Source: Palsa-504 sp963744575 (GTDB lineage: Bacteria > Actinomycetota > Actinomycetes > Streptosporangiales > Streptosporangiaceae). Taken from it: a stretch of DNA of 64,000 bases. The position numbers were made by a program, and so were the translations under genes. Position 1 is the first letter of the stretch; the number at the start of each line of letters is the position of its first letter. Positions 1 through 8,464 of the stretch are shown in pieces. The stretch lies in NCBI GenBank assembly GCA_963744575.1, contig CAVUUF010000010.1, positions 62,001 to 126,000 on the forward strand, read 5' to 3'. The notes beneath the pieces were generated by a model, which was given only the letters and a program-made list of their open reading frames with translations, made no database searches and had not been told where the DNA came from.

Positions 1-892
1 GCGCATAGGTGTAGCCGTTCGGGTTCTTCTGGCCCTTGGCCAGCGCGGTGAACAGGTCAGACCAGACGGTGCCGCCCGCGATGCCGTCCATGGTCAGGTG
101 GCTTACCGACTCGAACGCCCGGATCGCGCCGATCTGCAGGAGGTTGTCGGCGCCGGCCTGCCACTGGTGGGTCAGGCTCCACGGGTAACCGCTCTGCCAG
201 CCGAACGTCCCGGCCGGGGCGCGGTACGCGGCGGCGAGCTGCGCCTGGGTGCTGGCCGGGATGATCCCGGCGGCTGAGCCGGGCGTCCAGGTCAGCGGCA
301 GGTAGCCGAGCTGGGCGAGCAGCTGCTGCAGCCGCGTGGTGCTGAACCAGCCGGTGGTGAAGCTCGGGCTCAGGTTGGAGCCGAGCGTTCCGCCGTTGCC
401 CGCCAGGGCTCCGGCGGCCGACTGCACGCCAGCCAGCCCGCCGGGGATCATCACCGTGACCTTGGTGTCCTGGTAGTACCCCACGATGGGGGTGAAGACC
501 GCGGCGTCGCCCTGGATCGCCCAGTGGCCCGCGATGGACGGTGACAACGTGGGCATCGGGGACTTAGCGGCGAGCGAAGCAGAGAACTGGACCCGGATGG
601 GATTGGTGCCGTTGACTCCCTTGGCGCCCGCGGCCGGGGTCACCGAGACCAGTTGCAGCGGGGCGGCCGGCTGCAGCGGCTTGGCCGCGGCGGCGGGGGC
701 GTCCGACGACACCAGGGAGGCGTGGCTGCCCGGCGAGGCGAACGCCACGATCACCACGCCGGCGCCGAGCACGAGCGCGGCGCTGCCGGCGGTGAGGGCC
801 AGCCCGCGCCTCTTCAACCGTTTCGGGGCGCCGGAAGTCTCCTCACCCTCCCGCACGGCCTGCTGTCTGCGGAACCAACCGGATCCCGGCAC
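1..892 (-). CDS. L,D-transpeptidase family protein, N-terminal 297 residues (runs off left edge)
   Basis: Reads continuously on the minus strand for 297 codons to the window edge. The GTG start at 892 was chosen because GGAGGAG lies seven bases upstream. Order of parts: a basic cytoplasmic stretch, one hydrophobic segment at about residues 31-53, an Ala/Pro linker, an Ig-like domain starting near residue 80 (LVSVTPAAGAKGVNG), and a peptidoglycan-binding-like segment near 185-285 with LQQLLAQLGYLPL and MDGIAGGTVWSDL. That order is typical of actinomycete 3-3 peptidoglycan cross-linking enzymes anchored outside the membrane. The YkuD catalytic domain with its HGC or LGC cysteine would lie beyond the left edge, so catalytic competence cannot be judged. 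It is a different subfamily from the transpeptidase remnant at 7.7-8.2 kb. Confidence 0.8.
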   Translation of the reverse strand, partial: MPGSGWFRRQQAVREGEETSGAPKRLKRRGLALTAGSAALVLGAGVVIVAFASPGSHASLVSSDAPAAAAKPLQPAAPLQLVSVTPAAGAKGVNGTNPIRVQFSASLAAKSPMPTLSPSIAGHWAIQGDAAVFTPIVGYYQDTKVTVMIPGGLAGVQSAAGALAGNGGTLGSNLSPSFTTGWFSTTRLQQLLAQLGYLPLTWTPGSAAGIIPASTQAQLAAAYRAPAGTFGWQSGYPWSLTHQWQAGADNLLQIGAIRAFESVSHLTMDGIAGGTVWSDLFTALAKGQKNPNGYTYA

Positions 893-1582
893 GGCGCTGT
901 CTCCTCCCCGTGACTGCACAAATGGGCGAAAGCAAAAGGCGGAACTCTCAAGGCAACCAAGATCGCAAACCGGCTCCTCCTACTGACAGACGCGCACCCG
1001 CGGGAACTGGTTGCCGGTCTGCGCCGGTCCACTGGGCCCGGACCCCGGGACGTTGCTGACAGTAATCGGATAAACACGCACCGACCGGGGGCCGGCCAGC
1101 ACGAAGATGAGCTTACCCACCCGGCGCGGCGGGTAAGCGGAGGTACCGGAGCCGGCGAGTCGGCGGGGGCCGGGCGGTCCGCCGGCCGTCCCGCGCCGGA
1201 TCCCGCGCGCAATTATGCCGAACGGGCCGGGTGATCCGCCCCGCGCCACCCCCATGCCGTTCAGGCGGACCGTTATCCCGGGCAATTCATTAACCACCGC
1301 AAAAGCCCGCCCCGCAGCCGTAACCTCCCGGCAATATTTGCTGGTCACGGTGAGAGCCGTAATAACTACCACCCGTCGGCATGACGGGCCGTCCGGCCGG
1401 ACGGCGGCACGCGCCGGACTATCACGAGGCGATCCCGCTCCGCTGATATAGACGGTCACCTGCGGCTTAAGAACCTGGCAATGAATTACCAAGGTTCCGG
1501 CGCGGCCGCGGCCAGGAAAAGGGACGAAACGCGAATCTGGAGAATTCCCTTAAAGCGCCGGCGGGGCGGGTCTACCGTGTTT
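893..1582. other. Intergenic region without a supportable gene
   Basis: About 690 bases between the divergent transpeptidase and the first secreted paralog. Short open frames exist on both strands but lack ribosome-binding sites, recognisable motifs and the local codon bias. Promoters for both flanking genes must lie here, but I cannot place them. Confidence 0.5.
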
Positions 1583-1623
1583 CACCGGGAGCGGCACAGC
1601 GGACATCCATGGAGGTGGATTGA
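1583..1623 (+). repeat. Duplicated 5' leader, copy 1
   Basis: The 41 bases before the first secreted paralog begin CACCGGGAGCG and end with GACATCCATGGAGGTGGA plus a few bases before ATG. They recur almost unchanged at 3578-3618 before the second paralog. Both copies carry the same GGAGGTGG ribosome-binding site. This shows that the gene was duplicated together with its leader. Confidence 0.8.
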
Positions 1624-3254
1624 ATGCTCAGCGGGCATCGGTCCGCATGGCGCCGCCGCAGTAGCAGAAGTCGCGCGGCGCGTATTGCGGTACCTATCGC
1701 CATCCCGATGGCGATGGGCCTGACGCTCGGGATCATCCTCGCGATCTCGGGCCACAACGTTTCGAAGATCCAGCAGGCCGCCGGGGCAGCCCCGGCCAGC
1801 CCGTCCGGAAGCCCATCAGGAAGCCCGTCCGGAGGCATGGCGCGGGGGCCGCCGTGTCGGCGGCGCCGGGTGCCGCGGCGGCCGCTGCCGCGGCGGCGGT
1901 GCCCCCGGCGCCGAGCAACGCCACCGGCCCGGCCGCTTTCCGGCCGCTCGGCGACCTGGCCACCGTCCCGGTCGACGGCGCGGGCAACGCGATCAGCCTG
2001 AACCAGACGGCGGCGCAGGCCGCGACGTCGATGAACTGCACGCTGACCGTGCCGGCCAACCCGCTGAGCGCGCAGGGCCTCGCCACGCCCTGGCAGCTCG
2101 GCGACGGCTGTTCGATGGCGAACGCCGCCACCGAGGGCTCGTTCGTGGAGGCCACCATCCTGTCCCCGAACGGCCAGGTGGAGGTGTACAACCCGCTGGT
2201 GATCACCGCGGGCACCACCCCGGCCGCCACCCCGGCCGCGCCGACCATCGCCCAGGGCTCCCAGGTCATCATCGACGTCGGTTTCAACGGCACCAACCTG
2301 GTCCTGCAGGGCCGGGGCGCCCGGCAGGGCCGCTGCGTCGACGCGCTCGGCCAGTCCCTGATCGGCCAGGTTTCGGCCTGCAACGCGGTCGGCTTCTACG
2401 ACCTGGCCAACCGCGAGATTGCCAACGGCACCCTGAAGGTCCCGGCGCTCGGCACCTCGCTGGACGGCCGGCCGTGCCTGGACACGCGTAACTTCGCCGT
2501 CGTCGACCAGGACCAGAGCGACAACGTGATCACGTCGTACCTGATCAACGGCAACGGCCAGACCGCGCAGAACACCGCGGCCAACGCGACCCCCGGTACC
2601 ACCACCCTGGTCAACGGCAGCGACGACAAGCTGCTCGCCGCGTTCCTCGACCCGGCGAACGGCTGCACGGCGTTCACCGCGCCGGACACGACCGACCCGG
2701 CCGGCAACTCCGGTTCGCAGGCGCTGAACGAGCTGAGCGCCCGCGCCAACCAGCGGGGGACCATCGCGGTGGTGCCGCCGAACGACGAGATGACCCTGGT
2801 CGGCGGCGCGATGAGCATCGCCAAGACCAACGTCTACCGGTCGCTGGTGGACCAGCCGCTGCTGCGCGCCAACGCTGACCCGGCTACGGTCGCCGCGGAC
2901 TACTGCCAGAACCTGGTGAACATCCAGCCGGCCCGTAACCAGCTGGACATGACCAGGGAGCTGGCCTTCGGCACCCCGGTCGCCGCGGTGGGCAACAACC
3001 TGGCCACGTTCATGGCCAACCGGCTGGCCATGTCGTTCACCAACCTGAACTGCCAGAACTTCGGCCTCGCCGACCCGGTGACGGTCACGCCGGGCGGGAA
3101 CGCCGTGGCCACTGCGGCCACCTACAACCTGACCCAGCAGACGGCCAAGGTGGCAGCGGCCAACCCGGCCGCCTCCGCGCCGGCCAGCGCCAACCCCGGC
3201 AACCAGAACCAGTTCAGCGGGCGTCACCACCGGCAGAACCAGGCAGGCATGTAG
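1624..3254 (+). pseudogene. Secreted/membrane-anchored protein, paralog A, frameshifted near 1840
   Basis: Starts MLSGHRSAW with the same leader, ribosome-binding site and N-terminus as its neighbour at 3619. A basic N-terminus and one hydrophobic helix at about residues 20-42 (AVPIAIPMAMGLTLGII) suggest an uncleaved anchor or a signal peptide. After a Pro/Ser/Gly linker the frame is lost at about 1835-1850. The homologous reading resumes in the frame from 1854 (VSAAPGAAA) to the stop at 3254, as if one base were missing in a G-rich run. The extracellular part aligns along its length with paralog B: NPLSAQGLATPWQL, NPLVITAGTTPA, GFNGTNL, RNFAVVDQDQSDNV, MANRLAMSFTNLNCQNFGL, with spaced cysteines. 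It could be a sequencing error in a homopolymer or a real pseudogene. I do not recognise a function. Confidence 0.7.
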
Positions 3255-3303
3255 CACCTCGGCGGGGTGTCAGCCCGAGCATCAATCATGCGCTCCATGG
3301 CCC

Positions 3304-3332
3304 AGGTGGCCCCGGGAAATCCGGGGCCACCT
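3304..3332 (+). terminator. Strong hairpin downstream of paralog A
   Basis: A perfect 12-bp inverted repeat, AGGTGGCCCCGG with loop GAAAT, lies 50 bases after the stop of paralog A. It has no T tract, as is usual in GC-rich actinomycetes. It probably separates the transcripts of the two tandem paralogs. Confidence 0.75.
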
Positions 3333-3577
3333 TCGCCATGTACGGGCAAAAACCGGGCCGCTCCAGGCCCCCATCACGCAAACGGTTGCGATGCAAGCGC
3401 CGACCTATCACGGGATGATATCGCTTCGCCAAAACAGCCTCTGAGCTGCAACGTAAGGACTTAGCAAGGATTTTCAGAGGTTACCGGGCCGGTCCGGCCG
3501 AAAGCTTAAAAAATCCTTACACAGCGCGAATCTTTCCGATTCGCCGATCTCGCCCGCGCCACGGGTCTACGGTGATC
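3333..3577. other. Intergenic spacer between the tandem paralogs
   Basis: No coding sequence is supportable. The stretch 3440-3540 is relatively AT-rich for this genome and probably contains the promoter of paralog B, but no clear -10/-35 pair stands out. Confidence 0.4.
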
Positions 3578-3618
3578 CACCGGGAGCGTTACCGGGGACA
3601 TCCATGGAGGTGGAGTGA
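3578..3618 (+). repeat. Duplicated 5' leader, copy 2
   Basis: Second copy of the 41-base leader seen at 1583-1623, with about six substitutions. It carries GGAGGTGG just before the ATG of paralog B. Confidence 0.8.
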
Positions 3619-5343
3619 ATGCTCAGCGGGCATCGGTCCGCATGGCGCCGCCGCAGGAGCAGCAGCCGCGCGGCGCGTATCGCGGTCCCTCTCGCCATCC
3701 CGATGGCGTTGGGCCTGACGCTCGGGATCATCATCGCGGTCTCGGGCAATCGCACCACGCCCATCACCCAGTCGGCGCTGGGGGATTGTGTAACGGCGTC
3801 CGCGAGCCCGGCTGCGGCTGCCTCCTCGGGACCGGCTGCGGCTGCCTCCTCGGGACCGGCTGCGGCTGCCTCCTCGGGACCGGCTGCGGCTGCCTCCTCG
3901 GGACCGGCTGCGGCTGCCTCGGGATCCGCAGCACCCTGCCCGAGCGCTTCCGCCTCGGCCAGCGGCTCCGCGCCGGCCGCGACCGCGGTCAACGTGAACT
4001 GCGACATCATCGTCCCGGCGAACCCGCTGAGCGCGCGCGGCCTCGCCACCCCGTACCAGCTGACCGGCCCGGCCGGGACGTCGGCGGCGGCGTCCGGCTG
4101 CACGATGGCCAACGCGGCCAACCTGGGGGCCTACGTCCAGGCCACCATCCTGAACCCGCGGACCGGCGCGCTGTCGGTCTACAACCCCCTGGTCATCACC
4201 CAGGGCACCACCCCGGCCGTCGCGCCGGTGGTGCCTAAGCTGCCCAGGAACGCCATCGTCACCATCGACTTCGGGTTCAACGGCACCGACCTGATCCAGG
4301 TGGGCGCGACACCAGGCGCGCTGCGCGAGGGCCGCTGCGTCGACGGCCTGGGCTCGGTCTTCGGCCAGGTCTCGTTCTGCAACGGCATCCGCTTCTTCAA
4401 TGCGGCGTTCGCCCTGATGCGCGAGGGGCGGCTGCGCGTGCCGTCCACTGGGAGGTCGGCCAGCATGGTGGCAACCGCAGGCGCGATCGGGACGGCCACC
4501 ATGTGCCCGGTCACCCGCAACTTCGACATGGTCGACCAGGACCCGAGCGACAACGTGACCACGAAGTACCTGTTCGACCCGGGCACGGGCCAGACGGCGC
4601 AGGACAACGCGGCCGACACGGCCGCCATGCCGGGCGCCCAGACGCTGGTCAACGGAAGCGACAACGCCCTGCTCGACAACTTCCTCGACCCGGCGTTCGG
4701 CTGCACCCCGTTCATGGCGCCCGACCTGGGGAACAACGGCACGCCGACCACCTCACAGGCCCTCGACGAGCTGCTGGCCACCAGGAACCAGCCGAGGACC
4801 GCCGCCCTGGTGCCGGAGAACGACGAGATGGTGCTGGACGCCAACGGCCAGCTCGACCCGGCCAAGACCGACCTGTACCGGGCCGAGATCGGCCAGGCGC
4901 CGGTCGACTTCCAGACCAACCGGACCAGCAGCCCGGCCATGTTCTGCCAGAATATGGTCAACATCCAGACCCCGTTCCTGGCCGCTAACCAGAACCTGCT
5001 GTCCCAGGGCCCGACCCCGGTGCCGGCCGTGGGCGAGAACCTGTTCACCTTCATGGCCAACCGGCTCAACATGTCCTTCACCAACCTGGGCTGCCAGAAC
5101 TTCGGCCTCACCAACCCGGTCACGGTCGTCCTCGACGGGGACGGGGCGGCCATGTCGGCCACCTTCAACACCACCCCGCAGCAGGCGAGCAACACCACCG
5201 GCCCGGGCGGGAACATGGGCGGTGGCGGCGGTGGCGGCGGGACCCAGCTGGGCAACCCGCTGCCGGCGCAGCCGCCGGGCCGGCAGACTTCCTGGCGGAA
5301 GGGCCGGCACGGCCACCATCTGATGGACCCGTCGGGCGCGTAG
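3619..5343 (+). CDS. Secreted/membrane-anchored protein of unknown function, paralog B
   Basis: 574 residues. The N-terminus is nearly identical to paralog A: a basic leader, then a hydrophobic helix at about residues 20-42 (IAVPLAIPMALGLTLGIII). It continues with an Ala/Ser/Pro linker built on an eight-residue unit AAAASSGP, encoded by the 24-bp repeat at 3808-3924. The large extracellular domain has several cysteines (DCVTAS, VNVNCDII, SGCTMANA, EGRCVDG, VSFCNG, FGCTPF, MFCQNM, LGCQNF) that could form disulphides. The C-terminus is a Gly-rich run followed by a basic tail. Domain landmarks such as RNFDMVDQDPSDNV and FTFMANRLNMSFTNL are shared with paralog A. I do not recognise the family. 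Anchor plus linker plus Cys-rich ectodomain suggests a cell-surface role (inference). Confidence 0.85.
   Translation: MLSGHRSAWRRRRSSSRAARIAVPLAIPMALGLTLGIIIAVSGNRTTPITQSALGDCVTASASPAAAASSGPAAAASSGPAAAASSGPAAAASSGPAAAASGSAAPCPSASASASGSAPAATAVNVNCDIIVPANPLSARGLATPYQLTGPAGTSAAASGCTMANAANLGAYVQATILNPRTGALSVYNPLVITQGTTPAVAPVVPKLPRNAIVTIDFGFNGTDLIQVGATPGALREGRCVDGLGSVFGQVSFCNGIRFFNAAFALMREGRLRVPSTGRSASMVATAGAIGTATMCPVTRNFDMVDQDPSDNVTTKYLFDPGTGQTAQDNAADTAAMPGAQTLVNGSDNALLDNFLDPAFGCTPFMAPDLGNNGTPTTSQALDELLATRNQPRTAALVPENDEMVLDANGQLDPAKTDLYRAEIGQAPVDFQTNRTSSPAMFCQNMVNIQTPFLAANQNLLSQGPTPVPAVGENLFTFMANRLNMSFTNLGCQNFGLTNPVTVVLDGDGAAMSATFNTTPQQASNTTGPGGNMGGGGGGGGTQLGNPLPAQPPGRQTSWRKGRHGHHLMDPSGA
3808..3924 (+). 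repeat. 24-bp in-frame tandem repeat (4 full units + 1 partial)
   Basis: Units start at 3808, 3832, 3856 and 3880, with a 21-base partial unit from 3904. Each encodes the octapeptide PAAAASSG in register. The copies are virtually identical at the DNA level, so the array is recent and likely length-variable by slippage. It spaces the extracellular domain from the membrane helix. Confidence 0.9.
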
Positions 5344-5356
5344 CATCCGGATCCGC

Positions 5357-5388
5357 GCCGCGGTGGTCTGCCCCCAGGCCACCGCGGC
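5357..5388 (+). terminator. Hairpin downstream of paralog B
   Basis: A perfect 10-bp stem, GCCGCGGTGG paired with CCACCGCGGC across a 12-base loop, sits 14 bases after the stop. It also lies between convergent genes, so it may act bidirectionally. Confidence 0.7.
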
Positions 5389-5469
5389 ACGGGCCGGCAC
5401 CGGTCAGGGCCTGCCGCGCCCGGGCCTTCCTCCCCTGGCGGCCGGAGAACTCGTTCAGCGTGACGACGA

Positions 5470-6111
5470 TCATGTCCGGCTGAGGCTGCCCTCGGCGGCT
5501 TCACGAAGAAAGGCCACGGCCTGGCTGAACGTCTCTCCGGCGGGTCGGCCGGCCAGTTGAGCCTGATAGGCGCGGTACCGCGTCATTTCCCACTCCCGCG
5601 CGCTCGGCGCGAGTGACGCCAGCGCGGGCTCGGGCACCGATTTCCAGGTCCAGGCGGCGAGGCAGGGGGCGGCGGCGCCGGAATGGGAGTCGCGGGGCTG
5701 GATGAAGTCGACGGGATCGGCGTCATAGCCCATCCGGTTCCGGACGAACCGCAGCCCGGCGAAGGTGTCCTCGATCGTTCGCCGCCGGGCGGCTGGCTGG
5801 CGGGACAGGATGTCGCCGTACCTGTCGGGGTGATAGCGCACCAGGGTGGCGTCGACCATGGTGACCCACCACACGGCCTCGCTGATCGCCGCGAAACCAT
5901 GGGTCCGGTCCCAGGCGCCGTAACGCAGCAGCCGGTCGGTGCTCTCCCGCATGGCGGTGAAGGACCAGTCCAGCGCGCCGGTCTCGGCGGTGGGAGCGCT
6001 CGCGTTGCGGCGGTTCCACGCGACCCGGCAGCGGGCCGAGCAGAACCGGGCGTGCTCGCGGCGCGGCGTGAACGACGTGCCGCACTGCTCGCAGGTGCGG
6101 GTGCTGGCCAT
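5470..6111 (-). CDS. Zinc-ribbon-containing hypothetical protein
   Basis: 213 residues. The N-terminus has CEQCGTSF, then FCSARCRVAWNRRNA: two CxxC-type pairs that look like a small treble-clef zinc finger, as in DUF2116-like or DNA-binding ribbons. The remaining 170 residues are mixed alpha-helical with many Trp, Arg and His (WWVTMVDATLVRYHPDRYG, TIEDTFAGLRFVRNRMG) and no motif I know. It is monocistronic and convergent with paralog B. Similar zinc-ribbon proteins are scattered in actinomycete genomes without assigned function. The role is unknown, though nucleic-acid binding is possible from the ribbon. Confidence 0.75.
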   Translation of the reverse strand: MASTRTCEQCGTSFTPRREHARFCSARCRVAWNRRNASAPTAETGALDWSFTAMRESTDRLLRYGAWDRTHGFAAISEAVWWVTMVDATLVRYHPDRYGDILSRQPAARRRTIEDTFAGLRFVRNRMGYDADPVDFIQPRDSHSGAAAPCLAAWTWKSVPEPALASLAPSAREWEMTRYRAYQAQLAGRPAGETFSQAVAFLREAAEGSLSRT

Positions 6112-6283
6112 CAGTCCATGTTACGCGTAACTGGGCGGCGCGGCCGGTCCGCCCATGGCTCTCATTCGGATTCCAGACATTTTTCATTCATCTTCTGTTC
6201 ATTTTAGAGTCGGCTGAGCGTTGCCTGGTCTAGGTAGCTTCCGCCACAAGAGCAGGAGAAACAGCGGCCCTTGGGCTGCGTGA

Positions 6284-8179
6284 GTGGCGGGTGATGCAGT
6301 GGCTGAGACCGAGGCCAGAGACCTGGTGACGGCGCTGGACGAGGCGTCGCTTGGCAAGTTCCACATGCGGGCGGTGCTGGCCTCGGGGATGGGGTTCTTC
6401 ACCGATGCCTACGACCTGTTCGTCATCGGGATCGCCTCCACGCTGATCACCAAGGACTGGCACCTGAGCTCGGGGCAGCTGGCCATACTGAACAGCACCA
6501 TGCTGGCGGCCGCGTTCCTGGGCGCGCTGGTGTTCGGCCGCTACGCCGACGTGGTGGGCCGCAAGCGGGTGTACTGGCTGGTCGCCGCCATCATGATCGC
6601 CGGGGCGCTGGGATCGGCGCTGTCCGGCTCGTTCTGGGTCCTGATCGGGTTCCGCTTCCTGCTCGGCTTCGGCGTCGGCGGTGACTACCCGGTCAGCGCG
6701 GTCATGGTGAGCGAGTACGCCAACCGCAAGGACCGCGGCAAGCTCGTCGGGATGGTGTTCGGCACCCAGGCGCTCGGGCTCATCGTCGGGCCGCTGATCG
6801 CGCTGGCCCTGCTCGGCTCGGGCGCCAGCGACAACGTGGTCTGGCGGGTCCTGCTGGCGCTGGGCGCGGTGCCCGCGGGCGCGGTAATCTACCTGCGCTG
6901 CCGGATGCCCGAATCGCCGCGCTACCAGGCCCAGGTGCAAGGGCGAGCCGAGCAGGCGGCCAGCCGGGTACCGGGCCTCGCCGGCGCGCCGGTGGTCGAC
7001 GACGCGCCCCCGCCCCAGCTGGGGCTGCGGGCCTTCCTGACCAGCCGACGGTGGCTGCTCACGCTGGCCGGCACGGCGGGCTGCTGGTTCCTGCTCGACT
7101 ACGCCTACTACGGGAACACGATCTCCACCCCGCAGATCCTCGGCCTGATCTCACCGCACGCCTCCACCACGACCAAGATCGCCCTGCAACTGACGATCTT
7201 CCTGGTCGCCGCGGTCCCCGGTTACGTGCTGGCCATCGCCCGGCTGGACAAGATGGGCCACCGGCGGCTGCAACTGATCGGCTTCGCGATCATGGCGTTG
7301 TGCTTCCTGGTCATTGCGGCAGTGCCCGGCATGACCACGGCGGTGGCCCCGTTCCTGCTGGTGTACGGGGTGAGCTACTTCTTCACCGAGTTCGGACCGA
7401 ACATGACCACGTTCGTCATGCCCAGCGAGCTGTACCCGGTCACCATGCGGACGACCGGGCACGGGATCTCGGCCGGCGTCGGCAAGCTGGGCGCCTTCAT
7501 CGGGGTCTTCCTGTTCCCGGCGCTGCAGAGCTCGCTGGGCCTGCGCGGCACGCTGCTGCTCACCGCCGGCGTCGCCGTGCTCGGCTTCGCGCTCACTCTT
7601 GTCCTGCCCGAACCGGCCGGACGCAGCCTGGAAGACATCGCGGCCAGTCGGCATGCCCTGGCTGCGCGCCCGCTGCGGGTCGCCGACGAGGCACCGGCGG
7701 CCTTATTACCCGTCAGCCGAGGTTGGCCGAGCCGGCGTCGTAGTTGCCGACGGCGGAGGTCTCAAGCGGGGCGCTGGCGCTGTCGGCCGGCAGCGACGAC
7801 GGCGAGACGAACGTGCTGCCCCGCGGACCGGCCCGCACGGCCAGGCCGAGGGCGCTTCCCTTCAGGTACTGCGACCAGGGCAGGAACCACTCGGTTCAGC
7901 CGTCGTCCCACTTGCCCGCGGCCGTGCTGGCGGTACGGTGATGGGGTCGCCGGGGATGGGCATGTCGTAGTAGGTCTGCGCGGCGGCGGGCGGCAGGTTC
8001 ACGCACCCGTGGCTGACGTTCGTGCTGCCCTGGTCCACGACGGACCACGGCGCGGAATGGTAGTAGTCGCCGCTGAAGGTGAACCGGACCGCGTAGTTGA
8101 CCAGTTCGCTGTAGTAGCCGCCGGACGCCGCGATCCCCGTCTCGCCGACCCGAACGCATATTACGTGGTGCTTACCTGA
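6284..8179 (+). CDS. MFS transporter, phosphate:H+ symporter-like, with lost stop and long C-terminal read-through
   Basis: Starts GTG at 6284 (or GTG 6299). Residues up to about 460 form a 12-helix MFS permease. It has the Asp of helix 1 (FFTDAYDLFVIG), the loop motif GRYADVVGRKRVYW, and GFGVGGDYPVSAVMVSEYA, the signature of the Pho84/PHS inorganic-phosphate symporter branch, which also includes other anion carriers. The expected end is near GRSLEDIAA at about 7650. No stop occurs there, and the frame runs 170 further residues of Arg/Gly-rich non-homologous sequence, antisense to a transpeptidase remnant. The tail is therefore an artefact of a deletion that fused this gene to debris, or is translated as an unstructured extension. 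The transport domain looks intact. Confidence 0.8.
   Translation: MAGDAVAETEARDLVTALDEASLGKFHMRAVLASGMGFFTDAYDLFVIGIASTLITKDWHLSSGQLAILNSTMLAAAFLGALVFGRYADVVGRKRVYWLVAAIMIAGALGSALSGSFWVLIGFRFLLGFGVGGDYPVSAVMVSEYANRKDRGKLVGMVFGTQALGLIVGPLIALALLGSGASDNVVWRVLLALGAVPAGAVIYLRCRMPESPRYQAQVQGRAEQAASRVPGLAGAPVVDDAPPPQLGLRAFLTSRRWLLTLAGTAGCWFLLDYAYYGNTISTPQILGLISPHASTTTKIALQLTIFLVAAVPGYVLAIARLDKMGHRRLQLIGFAIMALCFLVIAAVPGMTTAVAPFLLVYGVSYFFTEFGPNMTTFVMPSELYPVTMRTTGHGISAGVGKLGAFIGVFLFPALQSSLGLRGTLLLTAGVAVLGFALTLVLPEPAGRSLEDIAASRHALAARPLRVADEAPAALLPVSRGWPSRRRSCRRRRSQAGRWRCRPAATTARRTCCPADRPARPGRGRFPSGTATRAGTTRFSRRPTCPRPCWRYGDGVAGDGHVVVGLRGGGRQVHAPVADVRAALVHDGPRRGMVVVAAEGEPDRVVDQFAVVAAGRRDPRLADPNAYYVVLT
7713..8150 (-). 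pseudogene. Remnant of an L,D-transpeptidase (YkuD catalytic domain)
   Basis: The minus strand encodes the C-terminal half of a YkuD-type transpeptidase: NYAVRFTFSGDYYHSAPWS, then the catalytic SHGCVNLPP and YYDMPIPGDPITV. A frameshift follows near 7940. The tail resumes in another frame as GKWDDG, an in-frame TGA where Trp is expected, then TEWFLPWSQYLKGSALGLA to the natural-looking stop at 7713. The N-terminal anchor and Ig domains are absent. With a frameshift, a nonsense codon and a missing front it is a dead gene. The histidine and cysteine of the active site are still readable. Confidence 0.8.
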
Positions 8180-8277
8180 CCGGGAAACGGCTGACACGAT
8201 CCGCCCCACGCCCTTACAGACGCCAGAACCGCCCCACTGGTTACCAGTCCCTGCCCTTCAAGAGCCCGGGGCCAGCA

Positions 8278-8341
8278 GCATCGCTGTCACATCGATGTTG
8301 CTGGGGCGACATCGATGCCACATCGATGCTGTTATCTCCGG
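8278..8341 (+). repeat. CATCGATG-array element, copy A
   Basis: Four ten-base sites of the form rCATCGmTGy begin at 8278, 8289, 8309 and 8320, so spacings are 11, 20 and 11 bases (about one or two helical turns). The one at 8289 is a perfect palindrome, ACATCGATGT. The block ends GTTATCTCCGG. A related block with the same order and the same right flank (GTTATCCGG) lies at 25150-25214. This looks like a cooperative operator array or a small dispersed element. Here it borders the decayed transpeptidase and the 3' end of the amidohydrolase operon, so no intact gene is obviously controlled. Confidence 0.6.
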
Positions 8342-8464
8342 GCCGCGGAGCGTGACAGGTGAATGCGGAAATACCAGCGGGGCCAATGGTGCCAGTGGGT
8401 TCGCTTCCCGGTGGTACGGGTTCAGCGGGAAGTCGGTGCGGGTTCAGCGGGGAAGGCTGGAGGT

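Noticed and set aside
1572..3257. 561-codon open frame on the minus strand opposite paralog A
   Set aside because: Antisense shadow of a GC-rich gene: Arg/Gly/Val-rich, no domain, no ribosome-binding site.
3808..3924. CRISPR-like repeats
   Set aside because: Direct tandem units without spacers, in frame in a coding linker.
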